A stretch of DNA of 64,000 nucleotides from Saccopteryx bilineata (GCF_036850765.1 NC_089490.1:110367074-110431073); one strand, 5' to 3'. Counted from the stretch's first letter, positions 12,377 to 25,890 are shown. Program-made: numbers and translations. The notes: a model not told the origin generated them from the sequence alone.

Positions 12377-12578
12377 GGCCCTGGCCAAGTAGTACAATCG
12401 GTTAAGAGCATCATTCTAAAACAACAAGGTTGCAAGTTCAATCCCAGTCAGGGCACACCTGCGAAACAACCAATAAATACATGTCTGAGTGGAACAACAA
12501 ATAAATACTTCTCTTTCCACTCTCTCCTCTCTCCTTTCCTCTCTCTGTCTCTCTAAAAATCAATCAATAGATAAAAAT
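12377..12578 (+). mobile_element. tRNA-type SINE
   Basis: GGCCCTGGCCAAGTAGTACA head, AAGTTCAATCCCAGTCAGGG B box, CT-rich tail. Confidence 0.85.
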
Positions 12579-12587
12579 AATTAAGCC

Positions 12588-12735
12588 GTGGCTGGATAGC
12601 TCGGTTGGTTGGAGAATCATCCCAAAGTACAGAGGTTTCTGGTTAGATCCCCAGTCGGGGGACTAGCAGGAACAGCTCAATGTTCCTGTCTCCCTGTCTC
12701 TTTCTCTCAAAAAATAAACAAAAAAAGAGAAACCT
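12588..12735 (+). mobile_element. tRNA-type SINE, short, next to the previous one
   Basis: CGTGGCTGGATAGCTCGGTT head, CCCCAGTCGGGG, then CT-rich and A-rich tail. Confidence 0.8.
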
Positions 12736-13685
12736 AAAACAAACACACCAACTTATCCAAGGTTTTGAAAAACTGAGAAACTGCTGGCTTATTCAATGAT
12801 TTAATCTGAGAAAAGAGACTCGACAGTTGAAAAAATAAAACAACAGAAATATTTCAAGGCAAAGAAGCATTACAAAGTAAAAGGAATAACTATTCTTACA
12901 TTTCATAGCATTGTTTATGAAATAAACATGTACCTCATTTTTATAGAAATTATATTTTCCCAAACTGTCATTTACTATGTTCTAAAATGATATTTGAAAT
13001 GAATATAAAATGGAGTACAATTTTAACTTCTTGAGAGAAGGAAATAAGCAGAAGCAATCACACTCACCGACTTGAAAACTAACTTTGAAAATAATTTTAT
13101 TAAGAGAATCATAGATTTGAAAAAATATATAATATTGTTGCAGACTGGAATTAATAAAATTATACAGTAGATAATGTGGCTTAAAAACCTCCAGACAAAA
13201 TTTTAGATAAAAAATAATCAAATGATGACATATTTTGTTAATCAAAACATTGTGAAAATCTACAAAGGAAATTCTTCTGTAAGAACTGATTTGTAGTTTG
13301 CTTTTCTCATAAAATGCTGATCAGGAAGTAAAAATGTTGCTTCAGTATGCTGTGGTCTTTGGTAATATGAAGAGTATTATATAAACTATAGACCTTTTAA
13401 TATAAAAATGATGAAAAAATATTAAATTTAAATATTGCTTAATAAGAATATCCCCATATCAAGTCTAAGGTCTTAAAGAAAAAAAAGTGAGCCAAATGAT
13501 ATATTGTGTTAGAGGGTACATGGGAAAAGAGTATCATAGGATTCATAGAAAGTGTATGAAGATTTGTCAGAATATAAATTTTATAGTATTTGGCTTTACT
13601 TGTTAAGTTGTAATAAATAATTTATGTCCACATTCATGAACCTCTTACATCCTGGCCACTCAGTCTCTTTGCATCCCCATCTCCA

Positions 13686-13723
13686 GAGGAGATCGGGCGC
13701 GTTCAGGGTGGTATGGCCGTAGA
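13686..13723 (-). pseudogene. 5S rRNA 5'-fragment insertion
   Basis: The 38 bases, read on the minus strand, match the start of vertebrate 5S rRNA (CTACGGCCATACCACCC, GAACGCGCCCGATCTC) to about position 40, with one mismatch near the end. They sit exactly between two copies of a 16-base direct repeat (13670-13685 and 13724-13739). No poly-A and no SINE body follow. Confidence 0.85.
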
Positions 13724-13819
13724 TGCATCCCCATCTCCAAACGACTTTTCCACTGCGCCTCAGCCAACCACCCCCATGGGAACACCTATGATGGTTTATG
13801 TCCTACCTTCAAATATTTT

Positions 13820-14135
13820 CTCTTAAAACTGGCTTTTTCAATTTTAATTTATTAGAGCAAAATCAGTTAATAAGATTATATAGGTTTCAAGTATACTTTT
13901 CTATGATACATAATCTCTATATTATATTATGTGTTCCCCACCCAGGCTCAAATAATCTGCCATCATATATAATATATTTGGCGACCATTACCCTTTATTC
14001 TCTGCCACCTCCCTACCCTATGAGTTTCAATATTACATTTATTTATTACCATATATATTATAATATAGTATAACATAGTCTGGTGTGTTATAATAAGTAA
14101 GTATATATAATTTTAATAATAACCATATATAATTT
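13820..14135 (-). mobile_element. L1 3' UTR fragment
   Basis: Antisense phrases TTAATAAGATTATATAGGTTTC and GTGTTCCCCACCCAGGCTC, shared with the fragment at 14515. Confidence 0.7.
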
Positions 14136-14159
14136 GAAGGACTTCAAGGGTCACCAGAT

Positions 14160-14510
14160 GGTGGACATAAAAAAAAATTGCCTTACTAAATATTTCCAAA
14201 TGTGTTTCTCTTGTCAGTTGGTACCTGCTAACTCAGAACCTTAGTACTGATTTCTCCTCAAGCCTCTCCCACTTACCTATGAGTGTTATTAAAATTCACT
14301 TTTCTGCTTCTCAATGTTGCCTATGTCCTCATAGGCAGCCTCTTTATTCATCAGTGACAATTAATCACAGCCTTCTGATTCATCAGTGTTCACGAACTTT
14401 CTATACTCTGGTCACCTGCTCACATTGCTTCCCCATCACCAAATTACTTCCCCACTGTGCCGCAGCCAACCATTTCTGTGGGCACAGTTTGGTCTTTGTC
14501 ATCAGTTTAA
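14160..14510. other. Sequence between L1 3' fragments, no gene recognised
   Basis: Part (CTCAGCCAACCA-like, GCCGCAGCCAACCATTTCTG) resembles the segment at 13755-13800, so this is probably a duplicated block, not a gene. Confidence 0.45.
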
Positions 14511-14514
14511 ATGT

Positions 14515-14795
14515 TTCGTCTCAAAACTGTCTTTTTAAATTAAATTTGGTTATTAAGATTACATAGGCTTCAAGTGCACATTTCTGTGGTATATCATCTG
14601 TATGTTATATTGTGTGCTCATTACCTAAACTCAAATCATCTTCTGTTAGCATGCATCTGGCCACCCTTACCTTTTATACCCTCTCCCCACCCTCTGGTAA
14701 CCACCATACTATTGTTTGTGTCTATGAGTTTCAGTTTTATATCCTATATATGATTTCACTCAAAACTGTCTTATTAAGGTCTCCTACCCTCCACA
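14515..14795 (-). mobile_element. L1 3' UTR fragment, second copy
   Basis: Repeats the order of the preceding fragment (TTATTAAGATTACATAGGC, CTCATTACCTAAACTCAAAT) and then CCACCATACTATTGTTTGTG. Confidence 0.7.
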
Positions 14796-15154
14796 AGCAC
14801 CCTTAACTTTCTAGCTTGCTGGTTCATCTCTTTCAAATATAAATTTACAATTAGCCAGTCTTTGATGGCATTAGCATCTCTAGCCCAGTCTGTAACTCCA
14901 CCTTGTTCTAATGTGTCAGTCTGCTTCTTTCTTCACCTTTCTTCATGTCTGACTTGATTTCATAACATGTTTCTCTTCTGCCAATACACTAACTTCCTTG
15001 AACTTCTTTTTATTCCAATGTTCAACAAATCATTGATCCTATAAGTGAAATTAATTACTGTTTCTCTTTATCAATGTCTGAGAAACCAAGTGCTTTTAAA
15101 ACAGATCAGATTTATTGTGATATAAATTTGTAGTCACTAACATAAAATTGCTTT

Positions 15155-17835
15155 AGACATCTTGTCAAGATGATGCCATAAGCAAATGTGGTACTTGAAT
15201 CCTCCCATAACAACATCAAAATTAAAACAAAACCAGAGAACAACCATCATTCAGAACTCCCTGTAATCAAGCTAAATGCAAATCCTGCAACTAATAAGTT
15301 AAAGAAATCGCTGCATCAAGACTGATAGGAGGGGCAGAGACACAGAATAGTCTGGTCTTACACCCACATGTGGTGGTTTAAAACCAGAGGGGATATTTCA
15401 GCTGTGGAGATGCCCCTGAGGAGCAAGAGGTTCCAGCCCCATACTGGACCCTACAGTCTAGGGTTCCACTACCAAGAAGAGAAGTCCCCATACTTCTGGT
15501 TTTAAAAACCAGCAGGGATTGTGGCTAAATGAGTCAGAGGGCTGCTGGAGTACCAGACAGTTTCTTGTAAAGAGCCGTCCCTGAGGCTTACTTGGACTTA
15601 CTCCCTCTGAGCTCCAGCACTGGGGCAGCAGCTTGAAAGAAACTATTGTTATACAGGGAGGAATAAATTTTCTGGCACCAGAGCAAGAGCTGGTGGCAAC
15701 TTTTTGACAGACAAAAATACTGGCATAGGCCAGTATTCCTTTCTTAAGAACCCCACACACAGAGTTAGCAGGCAGGTACCATATCTGCGTCTCCATCCAC
15801 CTGGCCTTACACCATTCACTCATCTTGGTGATTTCCTGAGACTTTTCCCCACTTATTGTGTAGGCCAACCCAAACTGTTTCTAGTGGCTTTTTCATATGT
15901 ATGGAATCTCTTGCCTTGTGATTTGGACTTTCCTAAAATCTCTCAATCAAGCAGCATCTGTCCTTTGTATACCCAGTACCTCTTATTAAGTGACACAAGG
16001 CCAGGAAGTAGCAGCGGTCAGCCTTGATTTGCAGCTTAACCTCTCTTGGGCACCTCCAAACCCAGTACAACTAGAAGCCATATGCACATTCCTCTGTAGC
16101 TCATGCAGGGTGGTCCCAAGCAGGACACAGGCAGTGGATGACCTTGTACCTCCCTGGAGACCCCAGAGCCAGTACAACAGGTTGACACCTTCAGACCATG
16201 AAAAATTACAACTCTACAACCTCTGCAAATGATACACTCAAAGGATGGATTCAATGAGCACCAAAGCCACACTGAAGCAAGTTTTGCTCCACTGGGTCAG
16301 CTTTTACACAGTAGCTTCTCTGCTGTAGTCATAGCCAATCATAACAGCCAATTGGCCTGGGCGGTACTCAATTCCTCCCAGCGACACCAACAACAATCGA
16401 GGCCCAACTAGACAAGTACAATGCACACAGTCCACACAGGTGTGCACCTGGAAAACCCAGCTCGGGTGACTAGTGAGGCTGCACCACTGTGCCTTACAGG
16501 ACACTTACTATACAGGGCTACCTTACCAAGTCCGAGAGATGTAGCAGCTCTACCTAATGCCTAGAAACAAATATAAGGAAGCAGTCAAAATTCAGACAAA
16601 GAAACAAATCCCAAATGAAAGAACAAAAGAAATCTGCATAAAAAGAACTAATTGAAATGGACTCTAGCACACCACCAGATACAGAATTTAATTCAATGGT
16701 TATTAGAATGCTCAAGAAACTTATTGAGAACTTCAATGGCATAAAATAGGAAATAGAAACCATAAAAAAAGAACCAATTAGGAATCAAGTCTACCCTAAT
16801 TGAAATGAATAATTTACAGGGAATCAACAGTAGAGTAGGTGACATCAAGAATCAAATCAGCAATTTGGAATATCAGAAAGCAAAAAACATCCAATTAGAA
16901 CAGTAAAAGAAAAAACAATCCAAAAAATCAGGATAGTGTAAGAAGCTTCTGGGACAACTTCAAGGGTACCAACATTACATCAAAAAAGATGCTGATAAGA
17001 GAAGAGACAGTACAAGAAATTAAAAACCTATTTAAAAAAATAATGACAAAAAAGTTTTCTATCCTGATGAATGAAATAGACATACAAGTCCAAGAAGTGC
17101 AAAGTCTCAAATAAGAGGAACCCAAACAGGTCCACACCAACATACATCATAATTAAAATGCAAAAAGTTAAAAACAAAGGGAGAATATTAAAAGTAGTAA
17201 AAAGAAAACAGTTAGTTAATTACAAGGGAACTCCCCTAACACTGTCAGCTGATTTTTTAATAAAAACTTTCAGGCCAGAAGGGAGTCACAAGAAATATCC
17301 AAAATGATGAAAAGCAAGGACTACCAAGATTACCCAGCAAAGGTACCATTTAGAATGGAAGGATATAAAAGAGTTTCCCAGACAAGAAAAAACTAACAGA
17401 GTTCATCACCACTAAACCAGTATTACATGAACTGTTAAAGGGTCCTCTTTAAAAAAAAAAAAAAGAAGAAAATAAAAAATTATAAACAATAAATATATAC
17501 CTATCAAAAATTAAATCTAAAAATCAAAATAAATGAACAAGCAGAACAGAAACAGACTTATAAACACAAAGAACATTTTGGAGGTTGCCAAGTGGGAGAG
17601 CAGTTGGGCAGATGGGAGAACAAGGTGAAGGGATTAAGTAGTACAAATTAGTTTTACAGATAGTCATGGGACTATATAGCATAAGAAATATAGTCAGTAA
17701 TATTTAATAGCTATGTATGATGTCAGATAGGTACAAAATTTATCAGGATGATCACTAAAAAATTTAACCACCAGGTTGTATGTGTGAAACTAATATATGT
17801 CAACTGTAATTAAAAAATAAGAAAATAATTTAAAA
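15155..17835 (+). mobile_element. HAL1 / L1-ORF1-type element
   Basis: Starts with CAAGATGATGCCATAAGCA, passes through GAACTTCAATGGCATAAAAT and coiled-coil-like A-rich sequence, then CCAGCAAAGGTACCATTTAG and ends A-rich. It has ORF1 character without an ORF2 region, which fits a half-L1. All frames are broken. Confidence 0.7.
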
Positions 17836-17849
17836 ATAAAATAAAATTT

Positions 17850-19950
17850 AAAGAAAGAAAATTGTTTTAACATTGTTAGGAGCTCTGTTGCTTTTTTCAG
17901 CTCACCACTCTTTCACATTCTCTGAAGTGAATTTTATCACACATTCTTCATTCTTAACAAATCTCTGGTTCGTCCACATCCTCTCCTATTTTTAGAAGAT
18001 GACCTACTTCACAGATTGATAGAAACCACAGATTATTAGACTAAAAATTTCTCTGCTTTCTCTATCATGCCCACATTTTCTCTTCTCCTCTGTTAGAGAC
18101 GTGTTCTACTTCCTCTTCCATGAGGCCAATGTCATCTGTATTTGGATCCATCCACTCCTGCCACCCACAATTCACACACTATTCATCACTCCTCTTTCCA
18201 TTTGAATATTCAATGGTTTCTTAGTAGCTGTCTTCTCACCAGCTTACCTACTACCCTTACACTCTATCACTCTTAAAAAATGAAGTTCTTAAAGTTCTGT
18301 CTGCATTTCATCTCCATTTCTTATATTTTAATCCCACTGCTCCTGCCCGGTGACTCTATGGCATCAGCTCTCCTTTTGGTCATAAGTCATCTCACTTCAC
18401 TAATTTGATTTTTTTATTTCTCTTTTATTTGAGCTTTTCATAGCATTCAACACCATATATCACTCCCTTCTTTTTAAACACTTCTTTTCTTATTCTGTAT
18501 TTTCTTGATCTCTTCACACTTCTTGTTTTACCACCTATAAGCAAGTGTTTAATGTATATGTGCCAGCAGTACTTTAAGTGTCAGTTCACTTATTTCCTTG
18601 TCAGGTAACATCTCCTCTTAATGTTTTAAATATTAACAACTATAATGCAACACCCTTAAAATAAAAACGAAACAAACAATATCATCTTCTCAAATATGTT
18701 CTTGTCTTAGTAAAAGTCACAATTTTTCATCTTGTTAAAAGAGAAACTTGGAGTTTTCATACTTATTCTCTGCACATATATCTCAATTACAAGGTTTGTC
18801 CAATTTTAAATAATAAATGATTCTCAAACTGCCTGCCTGTGCTCTAACCCTGCCTTTTCAGCTCCACCTGATAACACACTGGCTCCCATCTCTCAGCTTT
18901 GCCACTGCATCTTCATTAATTGTATGAGCCAATCCTATTAACATCACTGGGTCTTTATATATACTTTTTCCTCTTTACCTAAGTAACTATAGGAATTCAA
19001 ATTTTAATACCTGTTTTAACTTTCGCTCCCTTAGTTAAACTTCAGGGAACTCTTAAACTAGGTCAATTATGCCTTTAAATACATGTTTAGACTTGACTTT
19101 TTTTTTCTATAGAAACACTAAAAGTGTAATTTTTAAATAATTTCTATGGTCATTGGACTAATAGATTTTTTTCTCCAAAAACTTGAAGTTACAACAGGAT
19201 AGACTCTATGTCTGTTATTGATTATCATTCTATGACTTGAGATGTTGTAGACACCAAAAATGCTACTTAAGAGTGTTAGCATGCAATAAATTATAAAATA
19301 TTCAATAACTTAAATATGAACAACTTGAGATATGTTTTTGGAAAAAAACAGCTTCTTATGCTTAAAAGCTTACAGTAAGTGAATGAAATATTAAATATAA
19401 GTAATTCTGTAAAGAAGAAAACATAAAATTTATCTGTAATCTTTGTTTGAGAAAAGCTACAAAGAATACAAAATAAAGAAAACTTTAAAAATAACATATT
19501 TAGCCAGACAAAAGAAAAACAAAATATTTATCATTTATATAAGAGTTAATGTATAGTTACAAAAATTAAGAGCACATACAGATCAATAAGTAAAACACAG
19601 TCAACCTTGGTAAATGGGAAAAAATATAAATACACATTGCACACACATACACACCAAAATTGATTAAATGTGAAAAAATGCTGAATTCTCACTGATAAGT
19701 GAAATATAATTTCAATAAATTTAAGATCATTCATTTTCATCATCATATTGGTAAAATTGATGAGAAAAGAGATGTTAGGATTGGCAAACATGTTTTTAGG
19801 GGTTATGCAGAAATGTTTGAATATACATATCTGAAATTTTATTCTGTACATAAATTTCTCATACTAACTAATGAACTAATGGCTCTGGGGAGTCAAAAAA
19901 GTTCATAATATTTTTACATGTCAATGACTGATATCTTTCAGAAAGGAAAT
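17850..19950. other. Intergenic, no gene recognised
   Basis: Pyrimidine-rich then AT-rich sequence. Only short open frames without family resemblance. Confidence 0.5.
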
Positions 19951-19959
19951 GTTTAAATA

Positions 19960-20088
19960 CAGGATTTGGCAAAAGTAAGTTTACAGTTGTGAGTACACAA
20001 ACATGGAGTTTATTCTTGTATTATTATTTATTAATTACTGTATGATTTTCCATGTGAACAACTGTAAACTTACTTTTTCTTTATCTTG
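19960..20088. mobile_element. Mariner-like MITE
   Basis: Terminal inverted repeats with the shared core AAAGTAAGTTTACAGTTGT at both ends, TA on each side, 129 bp. Same family as 39916-40043. Confidence 0.85.
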
Positions 20089-20423
20089 TATGCAATGCAT
20101 ACCATAAAATATTATAGTCATTAAAATAATAAGAAATAATGTATATGCAATAGCACTGAGAAAATTCTAAAATATAGATTTTTTAGAAGAGCCATTTATT
20201 AACACATTTTGTGTTAGTGAGCTACAGATGATATGTTCGTGGGAAAAAATACTCTTTATTTATTAAAGTATGAGAAAATATAACCTATATAAAGGACATT
20301 ATAATATTATATGTTATATATTAATACTATATATATAAAACATACAATGAAATATGATAGTGATAAAATCAATTTCTTCCCAGAATTGTTAATTAAGAGT
20401 CTTTTTTACTACAGATTTTTTTT

Positions 20424-20808
20424 TTTTGTATTTTTTCTGAAGCTGGAAACGGGGAGAAACAGTCAGACAGACTCCCGCATGCGCCCGACCGGGATCCACC
20501 CGGCACGCCCACCAGGGGCAACGCTCTGCCCATCAGGGGGCGATGCTCTGCCCCTCCGGGGCGTCGCTTTGCCGTGACCAGAGCCACTCTAGCGCCTGGG
20601 GCAGAGGCCAAGGAGCCATCCCCACCGCCCGGGCCATCTTTGCTCCAATGGAGCCTTGGCTGCGGGAGGGGAAGAGAGAGACAGAGAGGAAGGGGGGGGG
20701 CTGGAGAAGCAAATGGGTGCTTCTCCTATGTGCCCTGGCCGGAAATCGAACCCGGTTCCCCCGCACACCAGGCCGATGCTCTACCGCTGAGCCAACCGGC
20801 CAGGGCCT
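20424..20808 (-). mobile_element. Rhin-1-like SINE, full length, GC-rich
   Basis: On the minus strand it starts GGCCCTGGCCGGTTGGCTCAG and ends in the CTTCAGAAAAAATAC tail. Duplications TTACTACAGATTTTT and TTACTATAGATTTTT flank it. It is the least diverged copy of this family in the window. Confidence 0.9.
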
Positions 20809-20829
20809 TTACTATAGATTTTTAAACAA

Positions 20830-23600
20830 TATATTTGCTATTATTTTATTCCATGTTTCTCATAAATAGAGTCAAAAAATGAATTAATACTCTGAAAAAT
20901 AATGGGGACTAGCCTTTGCAAAAGAGAGGAGAATGTGGTTGGGTTGAGAGGGAGTAAGGAGGAGGGGAGAAAGGAGAGGGTTTGGTTGTCAGAGGGGAAG
21001 GACCACACCAACTGAGGCCATGGATTGGGAACTTGGGAGTAATGATGCAACCACTCTCCCCCTTTCCACTCCTCTTCTTCAACTAAGAAAGGGAAGACCC
21101 AGGGCTGAGGTGTACCCCCTGTGGGTCGAATCTGAAACCATCATGTTGTTGTAGGTTGTAAGGGAGAAGAAAAAAATGTTTTAATTGAGATGACTACTAT
21201 TGGGATATTCTAGCTACATTAGGTCTTACACTTCTAGTTGACCAGTGGTTTGACTGAGTGTCTCAATGTAATTCCAAGAACCCTGACAATTCTTTAACCT
21301 AGAGTGCCAGAAGTTGTATCCAGGTCATGTTATATAATCATAACAACTTTGATGTCTCCTATGCTGTTCTTCCTCAAAACAGTGCAAAGTGTCTTTATTG
21401 TGAATGAGACATCTATTTTACAGCTGATTCTGGAATTTCTGGTCTATGTAATCACATTATTTCTGTCCACTTGAATTTGCAGTTGCAGAATGTTCACCAC
21501 AAGAAAGAGAAGGGAATAAAATTCATGGAAGTAGAACTTTTGATAATTCTATCAGCCTTTAAAACCTGATCCCTTGACTATTTCTCCTAAATGTAATCCT
21601 CTGTCACATACCTAAACCCAATAGCCAGATTAGGAAGGCCACCATACTTGTAACATCTACATGCCCATCAATTCACAAAACTATTTCAGAATCACCAACA
21701 ATTTACTAAATAGCTCAAAGTCTTTTGCTAATTGCCAATACAACATTCAGACTATTTCAACAGGAGTTCAAAGAAATTGAAATAAAACCAGAATTAGCAC
21801 ATAGAAACAATTCTTCAAAATTGCATCCTGTAGACCACAAACCTCCAAAAATTCCTCTTTGGTCATTAGTCACACTTTAAATAGAAATCATCCCACTGTT
21901 TACACAGCTTCCAGCACCCTAAATATTGATATGGTGGCGTACAGTAATCAATCTAAGATCTATATTTGAGCTAATGCCACCACAGGAGATGAACATGTCA
22001 TGCAGAATCAACCATATTTATCATATCCACAGACTCTGGAGCATCTGCTGTCTGTAGGAATATGTCTGGGCAAGGGAGCACAGAAGACAGCTTTATTCTT
22101 CATCATTCTTCTACATGCTGAGCCATAGGCACTAACCATCTCTACAGTTTCTCCTCCAGTGCTGGTCATTCAACACAAAACAAATATGCTTTCAAAATTA
22201 TAGTTTCTTCAAATAAACTCCCTGCAGTTCACTATGGAAGGAGTTCCCACTTTTGAGCTTACAAATCTTGTAAACCATTCTGATAATGATGCAGAAACAG
22301 TATTCAGCACCTTATGAACCCTACTTTAGTACATGTGGATAGAATCAGTGAACATGGAAGTTGAGTATGGCATGTGCCATTGTTGCCTACCCACAGGCTT
22401 TATTGGAAGAACGGAAGTTCAGACTGGAAAAACTTCAAAGAGAACCTAAGATTCAAAGTGTTAGCTGAATAAACTACAATCTGAGGGCAATGAAATGACA
22501 ACTTAAAAGCACATAAAAAGATCATATTCCATATCTCAAATAACTTCATTTGAAGAAATGCAGCAGTTGAGAAATTATAATGGACAACACCAGATTAAGA
22601 TGGACTACTTAAAGACATTGATGTTCTTCAAATTTGAGGACATTTTAATCTCAGCACTATCCATGACTTGTATGACAATATTGGCTTTATAGATTCAGTA
22701 TAGAAAAAAAAGCCCTCAAAGATCAAAGTTCCACCATTGAAACACCAAAAATTCAAGACATAAAGGATGAAGAGGGAGCCCAGTAGGATTGCATTTATGG
22801 TACTTTTGGAATCATCAGTCTTAATCCATTGTAAACAGTGTGAGGTTCTAAGTCATTTGTGAATCAAAGGTCCCTATATCTTTTCTAAAACCAAAGCTAA
22901 ATTTCAAAATAATATTCTGACATCAGGAGAAAATTTTCACTGATACATAGGATGTTTTTCAAATTGAAAGTGTGACAATAAGATGTTGTGCTAGCCTTAA
23001 ATGTCAACCCACAGAGTTAATAATAAATATCTCAGTCTAATGTTGTGGACAGTTGAAATTCACAGCATGAAAGTTTAATTGTTGAAATACTTGATCAAAC
23101 ACTGCCTACAGTATTCGATTATGTATAATTCAGTAATCAGTAGTGATCTTTTAATTCATGGATAGTAGTTTCACTTCTAATAATTAATTTATATATTTAT
23201 TTAATAATTTCTAACAATTGAATTTAAGGTAATTTAATTTTGGTATAATGTATATTCACATAATCCCTAAACTTTCAATTTTCCTTCCACTTCTGTATGC
23301 ATGGGTAACTTTATAATGCTGATAAATATAAAAGCTTAGTCTTTCTTCCTGCTTTCTAAAATATTTGTGAATATCTTTAAATCAATCTCATTTTCTCTGC
23401 TTGTGTCTTCTTCACTATATTGCTATAAAATTTGTCGATTTTATCTTATTTTTAGTATTTCTGTTGTCAAAAAATATGTTTACAGATATACCTGATTTCA
23501 AACCTTTGCATTAAATAATTCACACATATTTCAAACCATTATTTCAGCCAAACAGTAAATAGCACCTCTGACCATATTGTCGTCATGGGCTGAGCTACAC
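20830..23600. other. Intergenic, old sequence without recognised gene
   Basis: Moderately complex DNA with many stops in all frames. It may contain an ancient repeat, but I could not place it in a family. Confidence 0.4.
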
Positions 23601-23649
23601 ATCCCCTGAAAGCCACAGAGACTCCACCACAGCCTTGGCAGTGCTGGTG

Positions 23650-23835
23650 TTTGCTGTACACAAGGTGGATTAAGGTCGGTTGAGGCCTCAGGCGCAAAAG
23701 AAAATATTGGGCCCCTTATCATTAGAAAAAAGTGTAAAGTTGGGGTTTTGCAGGGCCCTTCAGAAGTTGGGGCCCAGGGCGTGTGCCCTGTGTGCCCGCC
23801 ATTAAATCTGCCTCCTGCTATACACCTACAGGTGT
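23650..23835 (-). repeat. Unnamed interspersed repeat, copy B
   Basis: Inverted relative to copy A at 3175-3410. Shares AAAGTTGGGGTTTTGC and CAGAAGTTGGGGCCC. It lacks about 100 bases of the AT-rich middle. Confidence 0.65.
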
Positions 23836-24096
23836 GAACAAAGATGCCTGCTGCACACACCCACTCACACTCACAGTGATTCTTCTATTTATTATTCTGT
23901 TATACATATTTTTAGTTTTTGTATACATTTAATTTTATTGGTCATGTTTCACTTGTGTTTCCTGAGCATAGATGTTACACTATCTCTTTTCCCATTGCTC
24001 ATAGTTCCTGAGAGCCAACAAATATTTTTTCTGTTTGTTGTTGTTGCTTGACAGGTATATGAAAACATTGAGACAGAAAGTCTTTAACCTTTAAGG

Positions 24097-24945
24097 CAGG
24101 GGTCCCCAAACTACGGCCCGCGGGGCGCATGTGGCCCCCTGAGGCCATTTATCTGGCCTCCGCCGCACTTCTGGAAGGGGCACCTCTTTCTTTTTTTTTT
24201 TTTTAATAAATTTTTATTAATGTTAATGGGATGACATTAATAATTCAGGGTACATATATTCAAAGAAAACATGTCTAGGTTATCTTCTCATTAAATTATG
24301 TTGCATACCCCTCGCCCAGAGTCAGATTGTCCTCTGTCACCCTCTATCTAGTTTTCTCTGTGCCCCTCCCCCTCCCCCTAAATCTCTCCCTCCCTCCCTC
24401 CTGCATCCTCCCTCCCCCCACCCCTGGTAACCACCACACTCTTGTCCATGTCTCTTAGTCTTGTTTTTATGTTCCACCAATGTATGGAATCATGTAGTTC
24501 TTGTTTTTTTCTGATTTACCTATTTCACTCCGTATAATGTTATCAAGATCCCACCATTTTGCTATAAATGATCTAATGTCATCATTTCTTATGGCTGAGT
24601 AGTATTCCATAGTGTATATGTGCCACATCTTCTTTATCCAGTCTTCTATTGAAGGGCTTTTTGGTTGTTTCCATGTCTTGGCCACTGTGAACAGAGGGGC
24701 ACCTCTTTCATTGGTGGTCAGTGAGAGGAGCATAGTTCCCATTGAAATACTGGTCAGTTTGTTGATTTAAATTTACTTGTTCTTTATTTTAAATATTGTA
24801 TTTATTTCAGTTTTGTCTTTTTACTTTAAAATAAGATATGTGCAGTGTGCATAGGGATTTATTCATAGTTTTTTTATAGTTCGGCCCTCCAATGGTCTGA
24901 GGCACAGTGAACTGGCCCCCTGTGAAAAAAGTTTGGGGACCCCTG
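24097..24945. mobile_element. hAT-type non-autonomous transposon with nested L1
   Basis: Perfect ends CAGGGGTCCCCAAACT and AGTTTGGGGACCCCTG, with 8-bp duplications CTTTAAGG at 24089-24096 and 24946-24953. No transposase frame. The L1 insertion at 24191-24694 splits it. Confidence 0.93.
24191..24694 (-). mobile_element. 5'-truncated L1, relatively young, nested in hAT
   Basis: Poly-A (as poly-T) at the left end. The ORF2 C-terminus is readable in one frame (KTWKQPKSPSIEDW, MEYYSAIRNDDIRSF). Flanked by 15-bp duplications AGGGGCACCTCTTTC (24176-24190, 24695-24709). Confidence 0.93.
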
Positions 24946-24949
24946 CTTT

Positions 24950-25890
24950 AAGGCCTTACGAGAAAGACAGTGCAGGTGCCAACAGAGGAAAACAAAGGGG
25001 AAGCAGTACATGGGAACCGTTCCCAATCTTAGTTCCTGCGCAGGTATCTCCAGTTTAAGGAACAAACTCTGGGCTTCACAGCTCATCTGTTCCACCAACA
25101 AAGGTCATTGGCACCTGTGAGATCATTACCTGCAATGAGAGGTTTTTATTTTAAGCTGAGGTTGAGAAAGGGTGTTTAATAGGCCAACAGTGAGAGGCAG
25201 GATAGCTGGTCATCTTTCTAGATTAAGTGAGCAAAAAAGAATGACCTGGGTTCTGTCATGTTCCTTGACTATCGATCCCAAGAGCTGAGGTCACTTCTCT
25301 GCTATGACAACATGGCTGGGGTCTGACATTTTGACTATTCATCAGGAAATGGCATGTAGACAGTATGTTAAGCTATATTTGGATGGAGGACTCACCTGCT
25401 GTTTCTACAGAGTGGAGCCCTTGTTTTATTCTTTGTACCAGTATTTCCAGATATTGAGTGACAGCACAGGAGAGGATGTGGACTTAGTAGGAAGCTAGAC
25501 ATTTCTCAGCTATTAAACTATACATTTTACCCAATTCTATGGAGTTGAACTTAGAGGTTTCCTGGTCCTACTCATGGGCTGAGTCAGTGTATGTTGAGGG
25601 ACCATCCTATGGAACATGTGTAAGCACTATTAATGTTGGCTATCTCTCAACCCCAAAAATTGCCTTTGGTGGTTTCTGAAGCTGTCCTCTCGAGCAGCGC
25701 CCTTCCAGTTGGAGTATCTGATGAAAGAGCTGCTGTTAAAGATCGTTCAGAGGGCAGAAGTCAAATGTCTCAGCTTGCGGAGACCTTTTCTGAGATGCTC
25801 TTTCTTACCTAAATCCCTGTCTTTCCTAATTGCACAGACTGAGTACCTCAGGGTTCCCTTTCTTGCCAGCACTTGCTGTTTGTTAATTTA
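24950..25890. other. Intergenic, no gene recognised
   Basis: Short open frames only, none with a family resemblance. Confidence 0.4.

Noticed and set aside
13686..13723. Functional 5S rRNA gene
   Set aside because: Only about the first 40 bases are present; the internal promoter is missing.
15458..15868. 136-codon minus-strand frame
   Set aside because: Antisense chance frame within the HAL1-like element.
20740..20808. tRNA-like A and B boxes (minus strand)
   Set aside because: Part of the SINE head, as in all copies here; not a tRNA gene.
20543..20869. 108-codon plus-strand frame and its overlapping frames
   Set aside because: They fall on the GC-rich full-length SINE; SINE consensus sequence is open by chance in several frames.
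24467..24742. 91-codon minus-strand frame
   Set aside because: C-terminal part of L1 ORF2 plus flanking hAT sequence.
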